The notes below the pieces were generated by a model. It saw only the letters and a list, made by a program, of their open reading frames with translations. It was not told the origin of the DNA and searched no databases. Of a stretch of 64,000 bases of DNA, positions 37,203 through 45,954 are shown one piece after another. Source of the stretch: Bacteroidota bacterium (lineage in GTDB: Bacteria > Bacteroidota > Bacteroidia > 2-12-FULL-35-15); NCBI GenBank assembly GCA_947479085.1, contig CANJYB010000014.1:49181-113180 (forward strand), in the 5' to 3' direction. The position numbers were made by a program, and so were the translations under genes. Position 1 is the first letter of the stretch, and every line of letters starts with the position of its first letter.

Positions 37203-38474
37203 TTGGAAAGAAGAGCCAGTAATAATATTTTTAGTGATGTAGATTGGGTAACAGTATTGCTTTATCTGGTTTTGGTTACTATGGGATGGCTTAATATTTA
37301 TTCTGCTGTTTACAACGAAGACCATCATGTTATTACTGACATGACACAAAAGTATGGTAAACAAATGCTTTGGATTGGTACTTCCCTCTTACTTGCCTTA
37401 ATTATTTTAATTATTGATGAAAAATTTTACACTGCCTTTGCCTATTTAATTTATGGTATCTTTCTGCTTGCTTGCATAGCTGTCCCCTTCTTAGGAAGAG
37501 AGGTAAAAGGAAGCCGTTCCTGGTTCCGATTTGGTGATTTTGGGATTCAGCCTGCTGAGTTTATGAAATTTGCTGCTAATCTTGCTATTGCTAAATTTTT
37601 AAGTAATCAGCATATTAAAATTGCAGATTATAGAAACACTATTATCACACTTCTAATCATTGGCCTTCCACTCATTGTTATAAAAGTTTTACAGGATGAA
37701 ACTGGATTAGCCATCGTTTTTGTAGCATTTATTTTTACTCTTTACAGAGAAGGACTATCTGTAAACTATCTGTTATTGGGTTTCCTGGCGATAGTATTGT
37801 TTATCCTGGCTTTGCTGGTAAACAATATTTATTTATTCATAATTATTGGCTCTCTTTGCGTTGTTGCTTCTCTTTTTATCAGAAGAACAAGAAAAAACTT
37901 ATTCGCTATTGCATTAATCGGATTGATAGCTTGCGGAATGGTGAAAGGAACCAGTACTGTTTATGAACACATGGAAGCTCACCAGAAAATTCGTATTGAC
38001 GTTTTACTTGGAAGAGGTACTGTGGATTTAAAAAAAGAAGGATATAATGTTAATCAAGCAAAAATAGCTATTGGTTCAGGTGGTTTTGCCGGTAAAGGCT
38101 ACTTAAATGGTACGCAAACAAAATATGATTTTGTTCCGGAACAGGATACTGATTTTATCTTTTGTACAGTTGGTGAAGAATGGGGCTTTTTAGGAAGTTC
38201 ATTGGTTATAATCCTTGAACTGGCTCTAATTTTAAAAGTAATTTTCATGGCAGAACGCCAGCGTTCTGCTTTCAGTCGTATATATGGTTATGGAGTAGCT
38301 TCCGTTTTGTTTTTTCATTTGACTATTAATGTTGGGATGACAATTGGATTAGCACCGGTAATAGGAATACCACTTCCCTTTTTCAGTTATGGTGGTTCTT
38401 CTCTCTGGTCGTTCACTATTTTATTGTTTATTTTTATTAAACTTGATTCTCATCGTTTGTCAATATTGAGGTAG
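37203..38474 (+). CDS. rodA: SEDS glycosyltransferase RodA
   Basis: A 423-residue polytopic membrane protein with about ten helices. The SEDS polymerase motifs are GREVKGSRSWFRFGDFGIQPAEFMKF-like (residues 100-125), VLQDETGLAIVF (conserved Asp near 160) and GIPLPFFSYGGSS near 395. It polymerises lipid II for the PBP2-crosslinked lateral wall. The start is TTG at 37203, 9 nt behind mrdA; no ATG fits better, since the residues MERRASNNIFSDVDW follow. It ends the mre/mrd operon. Confidence 0.93.
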   Translation: MERRASNNIFSDVDWVTVLLYLVLVTMGWLNIYSAVYNEDHHVITDMTQKYGKQMLWIGTSLLLALIILIIDEKFYTAFAYLIYGIFLLACIAVPFLGREVKGSRSWFRFGDFGIQPAEFMKFAANLAIAKFLSNQHIKIADYRNTIITLLIIGLPLIVIKVLQDETGLAIVFVAFIFTLYREGLSVNYLLLGFLAIVLFILALLVNNIYLFIIIGSLCVVASLFIRRTRKNLFAIALIGLIACGMVKGTSTVYEHMEAHQKIRIDVLLGRGTVDLKKEGYNVNQAKIAIGSGGFAGKGYLNGTQTKYDFVPEQDTDFIFCTVGEEWGFLGSSLVIILELALILKVIFMAERQRSAFSRIYGYGVASVLFFHLTINVGMTIGLAPVIGIPLPFFSYGGSSLWSFTILLFIFIKLDSHRLSILR

Positions 38475-38522
38475 TTGATATTCATCTTATGATAATTCAT
38501 TAATTCAATATCTTTGCCTGCA

Positions 38523-40139
38523 ATGAAAACTTACCAACTTTATCTATTATCTACCTTAAGTGGTTTGCTACTTGCCTATGCCTGGTTTCCAAAAGGGTTG
38601 GCACCACTTCTTTTTTTCGGTTTTGTTCCTTTGCTTATTCTGGAGCATATCATCTTTACCCAGCCCGGTAAACATAATTCGTTCACCCCTTTTGGATGCA
38701 GTTTTGTCACTTTTATCATTTGGAATGTTATTACTACCTATTGGATAAAAAACGCATCATTTGGAGGAGCAATAATGGCCATTGTTTCCAACACAGTTTT
38801 GATGACCATTGTATTTACCGTTTCCCATAAAGTAAAAAAGCGTGTGGGTGAAAAATGGGGCAACCTTATCTTTATTTGTTTTTGGATGACCTTTGAATTC
38901 ATGCATCTTTGCTGGGATTTATCATGGCCATGGTTAACACTTGGAAACGGTTTTGCTGATAATAATAACTGGATTCAGTGGTATGAATACACAGGAGTGT
39001 TCGGAGGTAGTTTATGGATACTTGTTGTTAATTGTTTAATTGCTTCTTTATTTATTCCAAATTCATCAAGTACCATCAATACTAAGCGAATAATTATTTC
39101 CATAATTTCTATAATTATTCTGCCCATTTTTATTTCATTCCTCGTTAAACTGAAATACGAAAGTAATAATTCATTGTCTGATAAAAAAGCGTACCAAAAG
39201 ATAGTAGCTGTTCAGCCTAATATTGACCCTTACAACGAAAAATTTACAGGCTCCTTCCAGGATCAGATTTATAAAATGTTACGGCTTGCACAGGAAAAAA
39301 CAGATTCCTCTACTGACTATTTATTATTTCCCGAAACGGCATTACAGGAAAATCTTTGGGACGATGAACTGAAACAAAGTGAAAGTATAAAAATATTAAA
39401 ACAATTTTTGAAACAGTTCCCGAAACTTAAAATAATTATCGGTGCATCCACCGCCAAGCTTTACAAACAAGGAACTACACCATCTATTACTGCCCGTAAA
39501 TACATTGACAGAACTTCGTATTATGATGATTTTAACACTGCGCTGCAAGTGGATAATACCGAAAGAATTCAGATTTATCACAAATCCAAATTAGTTCCTG
39601 GTGTGGAAAAAATGCCTTTCCCGTTTCTGTTTAAGTACTTTGAAAACTTTGCAATCGAATTAGGAGGAACAGCAGGTAGCCTAGGTGTTCAGGAGGAACG
39701 AACGGTATTTACCTCTTCAGATAATACAATGAAAACAGCACCTGTGGTATGCTATGAAAGTATTTACGGTGAATATGTTGGAGAATACATAACCAATGGC
39801 GCACAGTTTATCTCAATTATTACCAACGATGGTTGGTGGGGAGATACCCCTGGATATAAACAACATTTGAAATACGGTACACTTCGGGCTATTGAAACCC
39901 GCAGATGGATTGCAAGATCAGCAAATACAGGCATTTCATGCTTTATAACTCCAACAGGTGAAATTCAACAACCCACTGATTGGTGGGTTCCTGCTGTTAT
40001 TTCGCAGGGAATTCAGTTAAGGAGCGAAATAACTTTTTATACACGCTTTGGTGATTATATTGCTCGTATTGCAATGTACATTTCTTTACTATTGGTTATT
40101 TATTCATGGTTAATACGATTTAGAATAATTAAGTCCTGA
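38523..40139 (+). CDS. lnt: Apolipoprotein N-acyltransferase
   Basis: Adds the third acyl chain to the N-terminal cysteine of lipoproteins (for example GldJ) at the inner membrane. At about 538 residues it is normal length. Six to eight N-terminal helices are followed by a nitrilase-type CN-hydrolase domain with catalytic Glu (LLFPETALQ), Lys (YHKSKLVPGVEKMPF) and Cys (PVVCYESIYGE). The final helix (residues about 510-530) returns to the membrane. An ATG at 38523 (MKTYQLYLL) is preferred over an in-frame TTG nine bases upstream. Its stop lies inside the repeat element at 40128-40257. Confidence 0.92.
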   Translation: MKTYQLYLLSTLSGLLLAYAWFPKGLAPLLFFGFVPLLILEHIIFTQPGKHNSFTPFGCSFVTFIIWNVITTYWIKNASFGGAIMAIVSNTVLMTIVFTVSHKVKKRVGEKWGNLIFICFWMTFEFMHLCWDLSWPWLTLGNGFADNNNWIQWYEYTGVFGGSLWILVVNCLIASLFIPNSSSTINTKRIIISIISIIILPIFISFLVKLKYESNNSLSDKKAYQKIVAVQPNIDPYNEKFTGSFQDQIYKMLRLAQEKTDSSTDYLLFPETALQENLWDDELKQSESIKILKQFLKQFPKLKIIIGASTAKLYKQGTTPSITARKYIDRTSYYDDFNTALQVDNTERIQIYHKSKLVPGVEKMPFPFLFKYFENFAIELGGTAGSLGVQEERTVFTSSDNTMKTAPVVCYESIYGEYVGEYITNGAQFISIITNDGWWGDTPGYKQHLKYGTLRAIETRRWIARSANTGISCFITPTGEIQQPTDWWVPAVISQGIQLRSEITFYTRFGDYIARIAMYISLLLVIYSWLIRFRIIKS

Positions 40140-40257
40140 GTATTAAGTCCTAAGTATTATGCTTACAATAAGTCTATTTTATTCATTATTTTTACACACA
40201 ATTCACAGGTCTTAATCTTTATACTTAATACTTTATACTCAATACTTAAATAAAATT
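40128..40257. repeat. Spacer-filling inverted repeats, lnt/lpdA
   Basis: ATTAAGTCCTGAGT (40128-40141) is directly repeated as ATTAAGTCCTAAGT (40142-40155), and an imperfect inverted copy sits at the other end (CTTAATACTTTATACTCAAT, about 40224-40243). The element runs from inside the lnt stop codon region to the base before the lpdA ATG. Confidence 0.75.
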
Positions 40258-41661
40258 ATGGAAAAATTTGATGTTACCATTATTGGTTCTGGTCCCGGTG
40301 GATATGTTGCTGCCATTCGTTGTGCCCAGTTAGGAATGAAAACTGCAATCATAGAAAGATATAATGCACTTGGAGGTACCTGCCTCAATGTTGGCTGTAT
40401 TCCTTCTAAGGCAATGCTCGACTCTTCTGAACATTTTCACAATGCTACTCACACTTTTACAGAACATGGAATTGATGTAAAAGATGTCAAAGTAAATCTG
40501 AAGCAAATGATTAAACGCAAAGGAGATGTAGTAAAACAAACTTCGGATGGAATAAATTTTCTGATGAAGAAAAATAAAATCACTGTTTTTAACGGTCATG
40601 GTTCTTTTGTAAATTCATCTACCATCGAAATTGCAGCAGCAGACGGAACAAAAACCCAGGTAGAAACTTCGAAAACTATTATTGCTACCGGTTCCAAACC
40701 TTCATCATTACCCGGAATTGAGATTGATAAAAAAAGAATCATCACCTCAACCGAAGCATTGGTGATGACAGAGGTTCCGAAACACATGATTATTATTGGT
40801 GGAGGAGTAATTGGTTTGGAATTAGGTTCTGTTTATGCGCGATTGGGTTCCAAAATTTCTGTTATTGAATTCACAGGCGGAATAATAAGCACCATGGATG
40901 CTTCGTTAGGAAAAGAATTACAAAAGAGCTTAAAAAAACTTGGGTTCGAGTTTTATTTCAGTCATAAAGTAACCGGTGCTAACGTTAAAGGAAAAGAAGT
41001 TACTGTAACAGCCGACAATGCCAAAGGAGAGAAAGTGGAGTTTAAAGGAGATTATTGTCTGGTATCTGTAGGAAGAAAACCCTATACCGATAATTTAGGT
41101 TTAGATAAAGCAGGCGTAAAGCTTGATAACCGTGGAAGAATAGAAACGGACGATCATTTACAAACCAATGTACCGGGTATTTATGCCATAGGTGATGTGG
41201 TTAAAGGTGCAATGTTGGCGCACAAAGCAGAGGAAGAAGGAATATTTGTTGCTGAAACAATGAATGGACAAAAACCACATATCAACTACAATTTAATACC
41301 AGGAGTTGTTTACACATGGCCCGAAGTAGCTGCCGTTGGCTTCACTGAAGAACAATTAAAAGAAAAGGGGGCAAAATATAAGGTGGGTAGTTTTCCTTTT
41401 AAAGCAAGTGGCCGGGCACGCGCATCCATGGATACCGATGGATTTGTGAAAGTACTGGCTGATGAAACTACTGATGAAATACTGGGAGTTCATATGATCG
41501 GACCACGCGCTGCAGATATGATTGCAGAAGCGGTGGTGGCGATGGAATACCGTGCAAGTGCCGAAGACATTTCGCGCATGAGTCATGCTCATCCTACCTT
41601 TACCGAATCAATGAAAGAAGCTTGCCTGGATGCAACCGGAAAAAGAGCATTACACATTTAA
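40258..41661 (+). CDS. lpdA: Dihydrolipoyl dehydrogenase (E3)
   Basis: The FAD flavoprotein that reoxidises lipoamide in pyruvate, oxoglutarate and related 2-oxoacid dehydrogenase complexes. It has 467 residues. FAD motif VTIIGSGPGGYVAAIRCAQ near residue 5; redox disulfide in GGTCLNVGCIPSKAM near 39; NAD motif IIIGGGVIGLELGSVYARLG near 178; and the C-terminal active-site His-Glu in HAHPTFTESMKEA near 445. Located alone between lnt and hemH with separate spacers on both sides, both filled by inverted repeats. The other complex subunits are not in the window. Confidence 0.96.
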   Translation: MEKFDVTIIGSGPGGYVAAIRCAQLGMKTAIIERYNALGGTCLNVGCIPSKAMLDSSEHFHNATHTFTEHGIDVKDVKVNLKQMIKRKGDVVKQTSDGINFLMKKNKITVFNGHGSFVNSSTIEIAAADGTKTQVETSKTIIATGSKPSSLPGIEIDKKRIITSTEALVMTEVPKHMIIIGGGVIGLELGSVYARLGSKISVIEFTGGIISTMDASLGKELQKSLKKLGFEFYFSHKVTGANVKGKEVTVTADNAKGEKVEFKGDYCLVSVGRKPYTDNLGLDKAGVKLDNRGRIETDDHLQTNVPGIYAIGDVVKGAMLAHKAEEEGIFVAETMNGQKPHINYNLIPGVVYTWPEVAAVGFTEEQLKEKGAKYKVGSFPFKASGRARASMDTDGFVKVLADETTDEILGVHMIGPRAADMIAEAVVAMEYRASAEDISRMSHAHPTFTESMKEACLDATGKRALHI

Positions 41662-41738
41662 TTTCAGATTTTTTAGAATTATGTATTTGTTGAATAATTC
41701 TTAATTCTAACTATTCTGCAAATCAAAAAAATCTGAAA
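41662..41738. repeat. Spacer-filling nested inverted repeats, lpdA/hemH
   Basis: Outer arms TTTCAGATTTTTT (41662-41674) and complement (41725-41738); inner arms TAGAATTA (41674-41681) and TAATTCTA (41702-41709). The element begins at the first base after the lpdA stop and ends 7 nt before hemH. Confidence 0.8.
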
Positions 41739-41745
41739 GTAAATT

Positions 41746-42759
41746 ATGAAAACCGGTGTATTGCTTATTAATCTTGGAACTCCTGACAGTCCTCAAACGG
41801 CTGATGTGAGGAAATACCTTACGCAGTTTTTAAACGACCCGCGCGTTATTGATATAAATCCTGTGGCCCGTTTTATTTTGGTAAACGGTATCATAGTGCC
41901 TTTTCGTGCCGGTAAATCTGCCAAATTATACCAGCATATCTGGACAAAAGAAGGCTCCCCGCTTTTAATCAACAGTAATAAAATGACACAGCTGTTGCAA
42001 AAAGAATTAGGAGATTCGTTTGTTGTTGAATTGGGCATGCGCTACCAAAGCCCAAGCCTGGAATCAGCATTGGATAAGTTACGATTGGCACAGGTAGATA
42101 AAGTAATAATGATTCCTCTGTATCCTCAATATGCATCTTCCAGCACCGGTTCATCTGTAGAAGAAGCCATCAGGCTAATTCAAAAATGGGAAGTAACGCC
42201 TTCCTTAAAAATCATTTCGAAGTTTTATGACAACCCCGGATTTATAGCTGCCTGCACAGATGTAGCTAAAAAATACCCGATAAATGAATACGATTACGTT
42301 ATCTTTTCCTATCACGGATTACCGGAAAGGCATATTACCAAAGGCTCTGTACATTACGGAGCCAATACGTGTAAACTGGGAAGCTGTTGCGACTCGATAA
42401 ATAAAAATAATCAATATTGTTATCGGGCCAATTGTTTTGAAACTACCAGGCAATTGGTAAAACAATTAAATATACCTGCAGGAAAATACGAAACCACTTT
42501 TCAATCGCGACTGGATGATAAATGGATAAAACCCTATAGCGATAAAGTAATTGAACAGAAAGCCAAAGAAGGAATAAAGAAAATCCTTGTTTTCTCCCCG
42601 GCATTTGTGGCAGACTGCCTCGAAACTATTTATGAAATAGGAACTGAGTACAATGAATTGTTTAAAAAACATGGGGGAGAAAAAATTCAACTCGTGGAAA
42701 GTTTAAACGATAATCCTGTTTGGATTGACACTTTAAGAAAAATGGTATTAGATCAATAA
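41746..42759 (+). CDS. hemH: Ferrochelatase
   Basis: Inserts ferrous iron into protoporphyrin IX. It has 337 residues. It begins MKTGVLLINLGTPDSPQTADVRKYL, the canonical N-terminus. The active-site His sits in FSYHGLPERHI near residue 190, and GMRYQSPSLESALDKL and VFSPAFVADCLETIYEIG (conserved Glu) are present. Several cysteines (CKLGSCCDS and QYCYRANC) lie near residues 207-230 as in many bacterial ferrochelatases. Heme demand fits the oxidase-assembly and sdh genes nearby. It is followed by a long structured spacer. Confidence 0.96.
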   Translation: MKTGVLLINLGTPDSPQTADVRKYLTQFLNDPRVIDINPVARFILVNGIIVPFRAGKSAKLYQHIWTKEGSPLLINSNKMTQLLQKELGDSFVVELGMRYQSPSLESALDKLRLAQVDKVIMIPLYPQYASSSTGSSVEEAIRLIQKWEVTPSLKIISKFYDNPGFIAACTDVAKKYPINEYDYVIFSYHGLPERHITKGSVHYGANTCKLGSCCDSINKNNQYCYRANCFETTRQLVKQLNIPAGKYETTFQSRLDDKWIKPYSDKVIEQKAKEGIKKILVFSPAFVADCLETIYEIGTEYNELFKKHGGEKIQLVESLNDNPVWIDTLRKMVLDQ

Positions 42760-43445
42760 ATCCAAAAACCATCTTTCTTAAATTCGATTTCCCCTTTTCT
42801 GCACCTCTTTAATTTTCTAGCAAGACTACTTTTTATCTCAATCTCCTTTTGTTTGATAGTTGGCTAAGTAAAATTCTTGTTTTTTAATGCTAACTTATTG
42901 GTTTATTTACGATTATATAATTTCTGCCATCTAAACTATTTTTAAAAAGCCCTCTAAGGTCTATTTTTTTGCCAAAATAATACCTTAGTTACCTCCCGAG
43001 CCATAGTGGTTATCCAATAATTACCTGAGCATCCACCAGACATATGATAGGTTAAAAAAGTACTGCCTTAGAATGTGCTAAGGTAGCATTTGGCTGACCA
43101 AATGCTACCTTAGTAGTTACGGAGGTAGCATTTGGGCAACCGAGTGTTACCTTATAACTAAATAATATTTAACAACTTATATGTTTTACATAGTAAATTA
43201 TTCATTTTTAGGGTTACACATAGTAAAGGTTCCTTTATAATTGGTTGCTTAAACTATTCTTGTCCCCCAAAAGACTAAAACGGATATTTGACCAGAAGTT
43301 TTGTAATTAAAATAATTTTTCATTCCTTCCTTATATTTTTTACAATTGTATTTTTTTCCTTTTTTCAGAAATTTCTCACCCTTCCCCGTAAATTAAAATT
43401 CCTTAACATTTTTGGGAACCTAATTATTGTAATTCAATCCAATAA
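42760..43445. other. 690-nt convergent spacer with RNA-like hairpins
   Basis: Lies between hemH and hpf. The first 220 nt are AT-rich without a gene. CCTTAGTTACCTCC-like words near 42983 are related to the hairpin motif that follows at 43078-43152. The rest (43153-43445) is AT-rich with nothing recognised. Confidence 0.5.
43078..43152 (+). ncRNA. Tandem hairpins with G.U compensation (candidate structured RNA)
   Basis: Hairpin 1: perfect 16-bp stem CTAAGGTAGCATTTGG (43078-43093), loop CTGA, complement 43098-43113. Hairpin 2: AGGTAGCATTTGG (43123-43135), GCAA tetraloop (43136-43139), then CCGAGTGTTACCT (43140-43152), which pairs along all 13 positions if G.U pairs are allowed on the plus-strand RNA. 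The 5' arms of both share the same 13 bases. The wobble-preserved pairing suggests selection for RNA structure. No known family is recognised. Confidence 0.45.
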
Positions 43446-43480
43446 ATAAAAAAAAGACCCCTTGCTTTTGCAAGGAGTCT
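43446..43480 (-). terminator. Terminator of hpf
   Basis: A stem GACTCCTTGC/GCAAGGGGTC (minus strand, one mismatch) with a short loop, followed by a long T run on the minus strand, about 25 nt past the hpf stop. Confidence 0.82.
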
Positions 43481-43504
43481 TCAATTTTTTCCAAAAAGAA
43501 CTAT

Positions 43505-43858
43505 TTATTCTTCTGCTTCCTGTTCCAGCTCTTGTTCTTCCTCCATGTTTTCGGGAATCTGGCCACCTTTAGCTTTCTTTTTTAATTTTTTAATTTGTGT
43601 TTTTAATGCGTCAATACTTGTATCAATTGCTTCTTCAAAACTTTTACATTGCTTTTTTGCAAACAAATCATTTCCTGAAATGTGTAACTTTATTTCAGCT
43701 ATTTTATTTTCCGTATCGTCCGATTTATCAAGCTTTAAAATTACTTCACTGTTAATTATCCCATCATAAAAAAGCGTGAGTTTTTCCACACGTTCTTCTA
43801 TGAATCCTAAAAGTTTACTGTCTGCATTAAAATGCACCGATTGAATTTTTACTTTCAT
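43505..43858 (-). CDS. hpf: Ribosome hibernation promoting factor (HPF/RaiA)
   Basis: A 117-residue short-form HPF/RaiA protein that binds the 30S decoding region and silences or protects ribosomes in stationary phase. It starts MKVKIQSVHFNADSKLLGFIEERVEKL, with the beta-alpha-beta-beta-beta-alpha fold and the basic helix ALKTQIKKLKKKAKGGQ. It has an acidic C-terminal tail (ENMEEEQELEQEAEE). There is no long-form dimerisation domain. In Bacteroidota hpf often sits with rpsU and xerC, but neither is adjacent here. It has a textbook Shine-Dalgarno, unusual for this phylum (see 43868-43874). Confidence 0.92.
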   Translation of the reverse strand: MKVKIQSVHFNADSKLLGFIEERVEKLTLFYDGIINSEVILKLDKSDDTENKIAEIKLHISGNDLFAKKQCKSFEEAIDTSIDALKTQIKKLKKKAKGGQIPENMEEEQELEQEAEE

Positions 43859-43867
43859 AATGTTTGT

Positions 43868-43874
43868 CCTCCTT
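43868..43874 (-). promoter_or_regulatory. Strong Shine-Dalgarno ahead of hpf
   Basis: Minus strand reads AAAAAAGGAGGACAAACATT then ATG. The AAGGAGG core ends 9 nt before the start, ideal spacing. Most starts in this window have no such sequence, because Bacteroidota ribosomes occlude their anti-Shine-Dalgarno. This suggests special translational control of hpf. Confidence 0.8.
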
Positions 43875-43987
43875 TTTTAATTGGTTAATACTTTAGAAAT
43901 ATTCATTTAATAATTAAGAAATACAATTTGACACAAAGGTAAGGATTATCCTCTACTAATACTTATACTCTAAATTAAAAAAAGGGT

Positions 43988-43995
43988 TACTTTTG
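43988..43995 (+). promoter_or_regulatory. Promoter -7 box of the WD40 gene
   Basis: TACTTTTG, exact TAnnTTTG, only 12 nt before the ATG, which would leave a very short 5' leader. Confidence 0.45.
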
Positions 43996-44006
43996 ACACT
44001 GAAAAA

Positions 44007-44933
44007 ATGAAACCACAGGTTACAAAAATAGCAGCATTTACAGGGCATAATGGAGCAGTATATGCGCTGGATAAGGGAACTTCCTTACAAACAGTGTTTT
44101 CCGGAAGCAGTGACAGGTTTGTGGCCCTCTGGAACCTGGAAACACTGCAAGCAGAGAAATTTGCAGCTCAATTTCCCGCTCCTGTTTACGCTATATGTCA
44201 TGTCCAGGAAAAAAACATTTTGCTTGTGGGAACCTCTGCCGGAAGTACTCATGTTCTGGACCTGGAAAACAAAAAGGAAATAAAAATTCTTCAGCACCAT
44301 ACCGAACCGGTTTTTAACATAAAATATTCGCTGGAAACAGATTGTTTTTATACGGCTGCCGGTGACGGAAACTTTGCGATTTGCTCGTTAAATCATTTCT
44401 CATTAATTAAAATCAAAAAACTCTGTAAAGAAAAAGTAAGAAGTATCGCCTTAAATTTCCATACCTCTGAAATAGCTATTGCATCAGGAGATGGGACCAT
44501 TCGCATTTTTGAATTAGCATCACTGGAAGAAAAAAAAGTGTTTGAGGCTCACCTTTTTTCTGCAAACAGTGTATGCTTTTCTCCTGACGGGCAACTTCTT
44601 TTATCCGGAGGAAAAGATGCCTATTTAAAGTTTTGGGATACCACCGGCTATTCTGAAATCAAATCCATCCCGGCACACAACTTTGCCATTTACGATATTG
44701 TTTTTTCTCCGGATACACGACTCTTTGCAACAGCAAGCAGAGATAAGACAATTAAAATATGGGATGCTGTCACATTTGAATTGCTGGTAAGGGTTAATAA
44801 AGAAAAACATGACGGACATATCAACTCTGTGAACAAACTCTTTTGGAGTAGTTATAATAATTACCTTATTTCCACAGGAGACGACAGAGCAGTAATGGTA
44901 TGGGAGATAAACGTTGCAACACGAATTACTTAA
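44007..44933 (+). CDS. WD40 repeat protein
   Basis: A 308-residue protein made entirely of about seven WD40 blades, forming one beta propeller. Blades are recognisable from the GH...D...WD pattern: GHNGAVYAL...VALWNLET, SVCFSPDGQLLLSGGKDAYLKFWD, DIVFSPDTRLFATASRDKTIKIWD and the final LISTGDDRAVMVWEI. No signal peptide, so cytoplasmic. WD40 propellers serve as protein scaffolds; the partner is unknown. It lies between hpf and an outer-membrane protein gene. Confidence 0.9.
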   Translation: MKPQVTKIAAFTGHNGAVYALDKGTSLQTVFSGSSDRFVALWNLETLQAEKFAAQFPAPVYAICHVQEKNILLVGTSAGSTHVLDLENKKEIKILQHHTEPVFNIKYSLETDCFYTAAGDGNFAICSLNHFSLIKIKKLCKEKVRSIALNFHTSEIAIASGDGTIRIFELASLEEKKVFEAHLFSANSVCFSPDGQLLLSGGKDAYLKFWDTTGYSEIKSIPAHNFAIYDIVFSPDTRLFATASRDKTIKIWDAVTFELLVRVNKEKHDGHINSVNKLFWSSYNNYLISTGDDRAVMVWEINVATRIT

Positions 44934-44975
44934 ATTCTTTCTATCTAATGCATAATACTTTATACTTTTAATTAC

Positions 44976-44983
44976 TAATTTTG
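44976..44983 (+). promoter_or_regulatory. Promoter -7 box of the outer-membrane gene
   Basis: TAATTTTG matches TAnnTTTG but lies only 5 nt before the annotated ATG, so either the transcript is leaderless or the box is fortuitous. Confidence 0.3.
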
Positions 44984-44988
44984 TACTT

Positions 44989-45954
44989 ATGAAAAAACAT
45001 ACTATTTACAAAACACTTACATTAATAGCACTTACTTTGTATAGTCTTGGTTCCATTGCCCAGGAAACAAATTCTGATGACAGCGATGATTCCGAAATGA
45101 TGGAAAAAAAAGGATTCCATTTTGGTTTCTTCATTGGCCCTTATTGGGCAAATAAATACACTGCTAATCTTTACAATGGATACGGTTTAGATGCAAATGG
45201 AGCTCAAAATGAGTTTATCAATAGTTATATCAACAGGAAAATAAACTTTGAATATTCAGGAGTTGACCCTAATACAGGTGCATCAAATGGACAGCTGGAC
45301 CAAATAGCACAAGCTCTTGGGGTTGATCCTGCGGCAACAGGAAGTAACACCTGGCATTTTGGTCCTAGTGATATGCCTCAGAATATGCATTATACAATTG
45401 CATTTTTAGTTGGGTTAAATGCTCGTTACAGCATGGATAAACAAAATGCAATTATTTTAAATGTTAATGCTTCCAAACTAAAAGTAGTAGGTAATTTCAC
45501 TATACAAACTGATGTCAATCCAAATTCAAATCAACTGAATGCAGGAGTCAATACTTTTGATATTATAGGTGGCGAACAACGTATGATTTTCCAATTTGGT
45601 TATGCCCGGATATTGGGTGATAACAAACGCGCTAACTTTTTTATGGAAGGAGGATTAAATGCAACTCTTGCAAAATTTGATAAAAATTACATTGTGATTA
45701 AAAATTTAAAAATAGATCTGACGCAAAATTATACTACCCCAGGATATGGTTCTCCAACAACCAATGTATATTTCCCAAAACGTATCGGAATAGGTTTTGG
45801 TGCCTTTGCAGGAGCCGGATTTAATATCACAATGAGTCCTAAATGGACAGTTCAGTTATTGTATGATATTACTTATGATAAAGTGAATATCGGAGTTAAC
45901 CCGGTTTATAAATTCCAACATCAGACCGGAATCAGGGCATATTATAATTTTTAA
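44989..45954 (+). CDS. Outer-membrane beta-barrel protein
   Basis: A 321-residue protein with a signal peptide ending at IAQETNS. A short acidic stretch (SDDSDDSEMMEKK) is followed by alternating amphipathic strands typical of porin-like barrels: GFHFGFFIGPYWANKY, YTIAFLVGLNARYSMD, RMIFQFGYARILG and GIGFGAFAGAGFNITM, ending in the terminal aromatic YYNF. The specific function is unknown. Its stop (45954) abuts the stop of the next, convergent gene with no spacing. Confidence 0.8.
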   Translation: MKKHTIYKTLTLIALTLYSLGSIAQETNSDDSDDSEMMEKKGFHFGFFIGPYWANKYTANLYNGYGLDANGAQNEFINSYINRKINFEYSGVDPNTGASNGQLDQIAQALGVDPAATGSNTWHFGPSDMPQNMHYTIAFLVGLNARYSMDKQNAIILNVNASKLKVVGNFTIQTDVNPNSNQLNAGVNTFDIIGGEQRMIFQFGYARILGDNKRANFFMEGGLNATLAKFDKNYIVIKNLKIDLTQNYTTPGYGSPTTNVYFPKRIGIGFGAFAGAGFNITMSPKWTVQLLYDITYDKVNIGVNPVYKFQHQTGIRAYYNF

